Shown: positions 13,710-17,909 of the stretch, piece by piece
How the letters are laid out: every line of letters starts with the position of its first letter
Position numbering within the stretch: position 1 is the first letter of the stretch
Origin: JBGVMW01 sp045122835
GTDB taxonomy: Bacteria > Bacillota > Clostridia > Lachnospirales > Lachnospiraceae
Reading direction: 5' to 3'
DNA length: 17,909 nt
Assembly: GCA_045122835.1 (NCBI GenBank)
Contig: JBGVIB010000112.1
Coordinates: forward strand, 1 to 17,909
Notes under the pieces: model-generated
Told to the model about the DNA's origin: nothing
Databases searched by the model: none
The model's input: the letters and a program-made list of their open reading frames with translations, nothing else
Position numbers and translations under genes: made by a program

Positions 13710-14138
13710 GTGATAAACATTTGTATTGGGATTCTATTGGCTGTTGGGGCATGGTGTGATATTAAAACAAAAAGACTGCCAGTTTCTTTGATTATAATAG
13801 GGGGAATGGCAGGAATTCTCTATCAATGCCTGGTAAATGGTATGGTTGGCATTGTGCAGTTTAGCGGAATGGCAGTAGGTATGTTAATGATAGGTATAAG
13901 CAGGATTGGCAAGGCAGGAATTGGTCTGGGAGATGGAGTGTTGTTTCTTGTACTGGGAATGTTCTATCGATTTGACCAGATGATTGAATTATTGATGAAA
14001 GCCTCTATTATGACGGGAGTATCCGGGTTAATTCTAATGGCATGTAAAAAGGGAAACTTGAAGACAGAATTACCATTTATCCCTTTTGTATGTGTTCAGT
14101 ATGTGCTGCTACAGATAGTTAACGGAGGTAGTTGGTAA
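13710..14138 (+). CDS. Prepilin peptidase 2 (A24 family, compact)
   Basis: A 142-residue membrane protein starting at GTG 13710 after GGAGGAGG. The two catalytic aspartates are D17 in WCDIKTKRLP and D75 in GLGDG, the CpaA/TadV minimum. Five to six hydrophobic segments follow. It lies between two TadE-like genes and one base before the second, so it is co-translated with its likely substrates. This is the second peptidase of the cluster; the first is 42 residues longer. The two may process different prepilin classes (Flp versus TadE-like). Confidence 0.88.
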   Translation: MINICIGILLAVGAWCDIKTKRLPVSLIIIGGMAGILYQCLVNGMVGIVQFSGMAVGMLMIGISRIGKAGIGLGDGVLFLVLGMFYRFDQMIELLMKASIMTGVSGLILMACKKGNLKTELPFIPFVCVQYVLLQIVNGGSW

Positions 14139-14139
14139 T

Positions 14140-14562
14140 ATGAGAAAATGGATGAAGGGAAGTTATACAATAGAAGCGGCTTTGCTGCTACCGGTAATTG
14201 TAATGGCATTGTTGTTGGTTTTTTATATAAGCTGTTATTTATATGATTGTTGTCTCATTGAGAAATCTGTTCGTGCAGTAACTCTTAGAGGTGTATGTTA
14301 TCAGGGAAGTGATAAGAAGTGTAAAAAATACATGGAGAGTGAATGGAAAAAATTAACAGAAGGTAAACTGTTAGGAAGTAAGGTTAGTAAGTTAGAGATT
14401 ACAGTAAATGCTGTTTACATAGAGGTGTCCTGCAAGTCAGAATTCAAGCTGTCTGAAACATATAAAAAATTATTTTCTGATATACATGAAGACAGCAGAA
14501 TCCGGGTGAGGGGAACAGATTTTGTCAGGACAGAACATTTTTTGAAAGAGGTGTTAGATTGA
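14140..14562 (+). CDS. TadE-like pseudopilin 2
   Basis: A 140-residue minor pilin. The leader is only MRKWMKG; the predicted cleavage is G7/S8 with E12 at +5 in SYTIEAALLLPVIVMALLLV, the classic TadE motif. The remaining 100 residues form a small globular domain (CYLYDCCLIEKSVRA, then a basic KKCKKYMESEWKKL helix) probably outside the membrane, with five cysteines in total. The ATG lies 2 nt after the peptidase-2 stop with GGAGG upstream. The stop overlaps the start of the FHA gene by four bases (TTGA). Confidence 0.88.
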   Translation: MRKWMKGSYTIEAALLLPVIVMALLLVFYISCYLYDCCLIEKSVRAVTLRGVCYQGSDKKCKKYMESEWKKLTEGKLLGSKVSKLEITVNAVYIEVSCKSEFKLSETYKKLFSDIHEDSRIRVRGTDFVRTEHFLKEVLD

Positions 14563-15764
14563 TTACAAATTATCAGAGAGAACTACAGCATAATTATCTT
14601 ATTATGAAAGAGGAAAGTGTAACAGAAGAAATGAAGCTGTGGGAAAAAGATTACAGAATACCAATGATTTCAAATAATATCATACATGGTGTACTACCCA
14701 TAAAGGTGCATTGTGAAAATGGCCAGGCTTCTTTTTATTATGAAATCAGTTCGAAACAGTCCTTAGATAGAATAGTGGAAAAGATACCAATGGATTATGG
14801 AAGATTAAAACGATTAATAAAAGGTGTGAAGGACACATTACAGGAATTAGAATTGTATCTTCTTCCAGAAGACGGACTGCTGTTGCGACCGGAATACATT
14901 TACATGAATATGGACACTGGTGAATATGATTTTTGTTATTATCCCTGGTGGCATGAGCCTGCTAAAGATGGGATGCACAAGCTGTTAGAATATCTGTTAA
15001 ATTACTTAGATTATCAGGATAAAGCAGGTGTTGCAGCGGCATATGAATGGTATCGAGCCTCCGGCACAGAAAACTTTTCCATAAGAGAAATAGATGCTGT
15101 TGCGGATGTTCCTAAAAACCAGAATATAAGAAAAGAAGATATGTCTAAAAAAACACTTGAAGGAAAGGAAGATATACTGAAAAATTCATCTGAATTCGAA
15201 GGGGAGTATATGCCGGAGTGGGAGGATGAGGAGGACAAGCAGGTGATGAATGGTAGCTTGTTTCATAAATTATTTAAGAAAAGAGATTTCTTTTATGATA
15301 AGGTGGACAAGGATAATGCAATTCAACAGAGAACGGAAAATAAAAATTATACAATGGATAAACAAGAGCAGGCGGCAGTCATATGCGAACCTTCTAATGA
15401 TTATGGAGCAGAAAAAAATTCCGTTGAACAAAGAGATAGTACCATGTTTCTAAACCAAGGCACACAAGCTGTTACCAGACGTCTGATGTGTAAAAATGCT
15501 GCTGCTGAGCCGGACTTTTTGTTAACTAAACATCCCTTTATCATTGGAAAGGGAGAAGACTTGGCAGATGGTGTGTTGAAAAGCCGTTCTGTCAGCCGTA
15601 TGCATGCTCAGATTGAATGTGCAGAGGGAGAATATTATATCAGAGATTTAAATTCCACCAATGGCACCTTTGTAAATGGTGAATTGTTAGAGATGAATGA
15701 GACTGTAAAGCTAGAAGTGGGGGATCGAATCAGCTTTGCTGAAATTGAATATGATTTTCTGTGA
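14559..15764 (+). CDS. DUF6382 and FHA-domain protein of the Tad locus
   Basis: A 401-residue cytoplasmic protein beginning at a TTG that overlaps the previous stop. Residues about 1-170 match the DUF6382 type seen at the end of Tad loci in Lachnospiraceae (YLIMKEE, ISNNIIHGVLPIKVH, FYYEISSKQSL, YDFCYYPW). A charged, low-complexity linker follows (about 190-310). The C-terminus, about 320-401, is an FHA domain with G330, S346-R-M-H349 and N365-STNGTF, the residues that bind phosphothreonine. It may tie assembly of the pilus machine to a Ser/Thr kinase, but no kinase or phosphatase gene is in the window. It closes the cluster. Confidence 0.85.
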   Translation: MITNYQRELQHNYLIMKEESVTEEMKLWEKDYRIPMISNNIIHGVLPIKVHCENGQASFYYEISSKQSLDRIVEKIPMDYGRLKRLIKGVKDTLQELELYLLPEDGLLLRPEYIYMNMDTGEYDFCYYPWWHEPAKDGMHKLLEYLLNYLDYQDKAGVAAAYEWYRASGTENFSIREIDAVADVPKNQNIRKEDMSKKTLEGKEDILKNSSEFEGEYMPEWEDEEDKQVMNGSLFHKLFKKRDFFYDKVDKDNAIQQRTENKNYTMDKQEQAAVICEPSNDYGAEKNSVEQRDSTMFLNQGTQAVTRRLMCKNAAAEPDFLLTKHPFIIGKGEDLADGVLKSRSVSRMHAQIECAEGEYYIRDLNSTNGTFVNGELLEMNETVKLEVGDRISFAEIEYDFL

Positions 15765-15767
15765 CTA

Positions 15768-15796
15768 TTGACACTACTTTGTAGAAATGTTAAGTT
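15768..15796 (+). promoter_or_regulatory. Possible promoter for the flavodoxin-SCP2 gene
   Basis: A perfect -35 TTGACA sits at 15768-15773. At 17 bp distance the -10 TAAGTT (15791-15796) is poor, so this is a weak call. Confidence 0.35.
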
Positions 15797-15870
15797 AGAT
15801 AAAGTATGTAAATTATGAAACACTATACTCATGAACAGTTGCGGTAGTTTCACAAAGGAGCAGAAGACAT

Positions 15871-16863
15871 ATGAAGATAAATATATATTATGGTGGCAGA
15901 GGTGTGTTAGATGACCCTGCTTTGTATGTGATTGAAAAAATGCAGAAGGTGTTAGAAGAACTGAATGTCAAGGTAGACCGGTTTAATATCTATGAGCAGA
16001 AGCATAGTATAGAGACACTGCCACAGACATTAAAGGATGCAGATGGTATTATTTTAGCAGTTACTGTGGAATGGCTTGGCATTGGTGGTTATATGCAGCA
16101 GTTTTTAGATGCCTGCTGGCTGTATGGTGATAAGGAAAAAATCAGCACTTTGTACATGCTTCCGGTAGCAATGTCTATTACCCATGGAGAAAAAGAAGCG
16201 GCATTGACATTGATTAATGCATGGGAAATGTTAGGTGGTATGCCTTGTAATGAGCTTAGTGGTTATGTAGATGATTTATTGTCCTTTGAAATGAATGAAC
16301 AATATACCAGTCTTATTGAAAAAACAGCAGAAAACTTATATCGTTCCATTCGCCAGAAGCATCCAATGCTGCCTACCAGCAATCAGGCAGTAAAGAAATC
16401 GGTATTGCGCTCAAAAGGCATTGAACTTACACCACAGGAAAGCGAACAGCTCTCAAAATATGCATCAGATGATTCTTATGTGAAACAGCAGAAGGAAGAT
16501 ATACAGGAATTATCCAATTTGTTCAAGGGTATGTTAAGTAAACAGGAAACAGAAGCAGGAATGGAATATGTAAAAGATTTTGAAACACATTTCCATCCCC
16601 AGGCCGGATGCAAAGCAACTTATCGTTTTCAGATTACAGACAAGAGGAAAAGCATTCTTATTGAGATAAATAATTCTGAATTAAATTGCTATTATGGAAC
16701 AAAGGATAACGTAGATGTGGATGTGAAACTGACTAGCGAGATGATACAAACAATACTTCGTGGAAAAATGACATTCCAGAGAGCTTTTATGTCAGGTGAG
16801 ATGACGGCAAAAGGAGATTTCCATTTGCTTCGTATGTTAGATCAGTTATTTTTGTTCGGATAA
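15871..16863 (+). CDS. Flavodoxin-like/NAD(P)H reductase fused to an SCP2 sterol-carrier domain
   Basis: A 330-residue protein, start ATG 15871 after AAAGGAG. Residues 1 to about 165 look like an FMN-binding flavodoxin/NADPH-dependent FMN reductase fold: MKINIYYGG at the start, LKDADGIILAVTVEWLGIGG, the helix MQQFLDACW, and MLPVAMSITHGEKEAAL. A linker with a long helix (to about 230) leads to an SCP2 domain of about 100 residues, shown by ATYRFQITDKRKSILIEIN, CYYGTKDNVDVDVKL, the helix MIQTILRGKMTFQRAFMSG and EMTAKGDFHLLRMLDQLF. SCP2 domains bind hydrophobic ligands. The substrate of the fusion is unknown; a redox or lipid-carrier role is inferred only. Confidence 0.8.
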   Translation: MKINIYYGGRGVLDDPALYVIEKMQKVLEELNVKVDRFNIYEQKHSIETLPQTLKDADGIILAVTVEWLGIGGYMQQFLDACWLYGDKEKISTLYMLPVAMSITHGEKEAALTLINAWEMLGGMPCNELSGYVDDLLSFEMNEQYTSLIEKTAENLYRSIRQKHPMLPTSNQAVKKSVLRSKGIELTPQESEQLSKYASDDSYVKQQKEDIQELSNLFKGMLSKQETEAGMEYVKDFETHFHPQAGCKATYRFQITDKRKSILIEINNSELNCYYGTKDNVDVDVKLTSEMIQTILRGKMTFQRAFMSGEMTAKGDFHLLRMLDQLFLFG

Positions 16864-16930
16864 TGGGAATTAACTCAATTTTGCTTACGTTAACTGTTGG
16901 ATCTAAATATCGGGATATATGATATACAAT

Positions 16931-17029
16931 ATAAGGATATGCCCTGGACTAATACATCACAAATCAAATACCGGAGATGGTAGTTATTTATTTATTTTAT
17001 GATGTATTAGTAGCAGGATATATCCTTAT
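16931..17029. repeat. Large stem-loop between convergent genes
   Basis: The left arm (16931-16959) is the reverse complement of the right arm (17000-17029) except for a few mismatches and one unpaired base: ATAAGGATAT on the left pairs with the matching right end, and ACTAATACATCA pairs with TGATGTATTAGT exactly. The loop is about 40 nt (16960-16999). It may be a two-way terminator or a small mobile repeat; its right arm carries the stop codon of the histidine-kinase gene. Confidence 0.75.
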
Positions 17030-17649
17030 TTTATAGGGAAATATATATGTATGGTAGTTCCGTCGCCCTCTTTAGAATGACAAGTTAGGGTGCCATTGTG
17101 GTTGTGAATAACAGACTGGGTTAATGACAGCCCAAGTCCGCTATGAAGCGCTTTTTCACTGTAGAAGGGTTCAAAGATGTGACTTTGGGTGTCTTCTGTC
17201 ATACCTTTTCCGTTATCTTCAATGGAAATAACGTAGTTGGTATCCATATGTTTCAATGAAATATGAATAGATTTGGCGTCAGATTCATATGCATTTTTCA
17301 GCAGAGAAAGAAATGCAGTCTGAAGGTATTTGTGGTTGCCTTGTATTGTAGCGTGTTCTGTCAGATCTTCATAAAAAATGGGAATGGGAATATCTGCGTT
17401 ACCAATACAGCTTTCTATCAGATCCGATATCATACACTCTTTAAAGTTTTCAGTGGAAGCATTAATGTAATTGGTTGTCTGGCTTAAAATATCTAACAGA
17501 TAGTGCATATCATCAGTTACCTCAGACCAGTAACGGTGTTCCGTTACTTCAGGTATATCTTTTTCTAAAATTTGCAGTGAACTGTAAAGAAAGGTTAACG
17601 GATTTCTAAGGCGATGAAGCATCTGATGCATAAACATAGTATCGTACAT
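17026..17649 (-). CDS. Short sensorless histidine kinase
   Basis: A 207-residue soluble kinase. The phosphoacceptor is H12 in MLHRLRNPLTFLYSSLQIL (HxLRNPL form of the dimerisation helix), followed directly by an ATPase domain with N119 (LLKNAYES), the D145-x-G147-x-G149 box (EDNGKGM), the FEPFYS F-box and G171-LGLSL. There is no membrane segment or sensor domain, so input must come from another protein or the cytosol. The ATG at 17649 follows AAGGAG on the minus strand. No response regulator lies in the window. In spore formers small orphan kinases of this type often feed Spo0A, but this cannot be shown here. The stop is within the stem-loop at 17000-17029. Confidence 0.87.
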   Translation of the reverse strand: MYDTMFMHQMLHRLRNPLTFLYSSLQILEKDIPEVTEHRYWSEVTDDMHYLLDILSQTTNYINASTENFKECMISDLIESCIGNADIPIPIFYEDLTEHATIQGNHKYLQTAFLSLLKNAYESDAKSIHISLKHMDTNYVISIEDNGKGMTEDTQSHIFEPFYSEKALHSGLGLSLTQSVIHNHNGTLTCHSKEGDGTTIHIYFPIK

Positions 17650-17705
17650 GGTGTCTCTCCTTTTCGTGTGTTGTTTTTCAGTATCTACAACTATCTGGCA
17701 GGAAT

Positions 17706-17802
17706 GTGCTGTATAGCACAGTTCATATGAAAATGGTAACTATTCAGAACCAGGACAATACAATCTTGTATTGTGCTGAACTGCACAGTCCGTATGAAAA
17801 CG
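17706..17802. repeat. Tandem pair of the intergenic repeat family
   Basis: GTGCTG at 17706 and again at 17773 (67 bp apart) start two related blocks that share GCACAGT, then C, then TATGAAAA; the second contains ACTGCACAGTCCGTA, also found at 6637. Between them is a perfect 9-bp hairpin ACAATACAA/TTGTATTGT. No gene is seen in this 260-nt upstream region of the kinase. Confidence 0.7.
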
Positions 17803-17813
17803 TAGTGGCAGCA

Positions 17814-17857
17814 GGCCAAAATCCATCACCGTAGGTGATTCTGCATGGATTTTTGCC
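17814..17857 (+). terminator. Terminator-like hairpin near the right edge
   Basis: Arms GGC then AAAATCCAT pair with ATGGATTTT then GCC (one mismatch); the inner ATCACC can pair with GGTGAT (17825-17839) to extend the fold. A run of T (17850-17854) lies within the stem end. The gene it would terminate is not visible. Confidence 0.5.
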
Positions 17858-17858
17858 T

Positions 17859-17885
17859 GTTATTATGAATGCAATTCATAATAAC
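17859..17885. repeat. Perfect 12-bp inverted repeat
   Basis: GTTATTATGAAT (17859-17870), GCA loop, ATTCATAATAAC (17874-17885) form a perfect palindrome only two bases after the preceding hairpin. It could be an operator, a second hairpin, or part of the repeat family. Confidence 0.6.
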
Positions 17886-17909
17886 ATTGGTAACCTATGA
17901 GGGTACTGA

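Overview
The window looks like a chromosomal segment of a low-GC, anaerobic, endospore-forming Firmicute, most likely in the Lachnospiraceae (Clostridia). The evidence is the oxygen-sensitive class III ribonucleotide reductase, an alpha/beta-type small acid-soluble spore protein next to a BofA-like sporulation protein, strong AGGAGG-type ribosome binding sites, and a Tad-type pilus locus with DUF5702 and DUF6382/FHA genes of the kind seen in that family. The species cannot be named from the sequence.

Left part (1-2364): the 3' end of a sirtuin deacetylase gene, a 167-bp fold-back repeat that supplies the sirtuin stop codon, a DUF951 gene, and then the rpsF-ssb-rpsR operon (S6, single-strand DNA-binding protein, S18) with its own promoter, a structured leader and a strong intrinsic terminator.

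Middle left (2365-5880): nrdD with an upstream pair of NrdR-like boxes and a near-consensus promoter. NrdD is unusual in carrying a C-terminal CPNC redoxin domain, and no nrdG activase gene is visible. A convergent terminator separates it from a spore-coat-core SASP gene on the minus strand, followed by a divergent BofA-like gene.

Centre (5880-15764): an apparently single-direction Tad/type IVc pilus cluster: prepilin peptidase 1, TadZ-like ATPase, CpaF/TadA motor ATPase, TadB, TadC (with a large extracytoplasmic insert resembling an atrophied Ig domain), a 55-residue Flp-type pilin, a DUF5702/TadG-like protein, a TadE-like pseudopilin with two tandem His/Cys modules, prepilin peptidase 2, a second TadE-like pseudopilin, and a DUF6382-FHA protein. 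Together these would process prepilins, power and scaffold fibre assembly through the membrane, and supply major and minor pilins; no secretin is present, as expected for a Gram-positive cell.

Right part (15765-17909): a flavodoxin-like/SCP2 fusion protein, a 99-bp stem-loop between convergent genes that also supplies the stop codon of the next gene, a short sensorless histidine kinase on the minus strand, and a repeat-rich intergenic tail. One repeat family in this tail also occurs once inside the Tad cluster. All functional assignments rest on motif recognition by eye, not on database searches.
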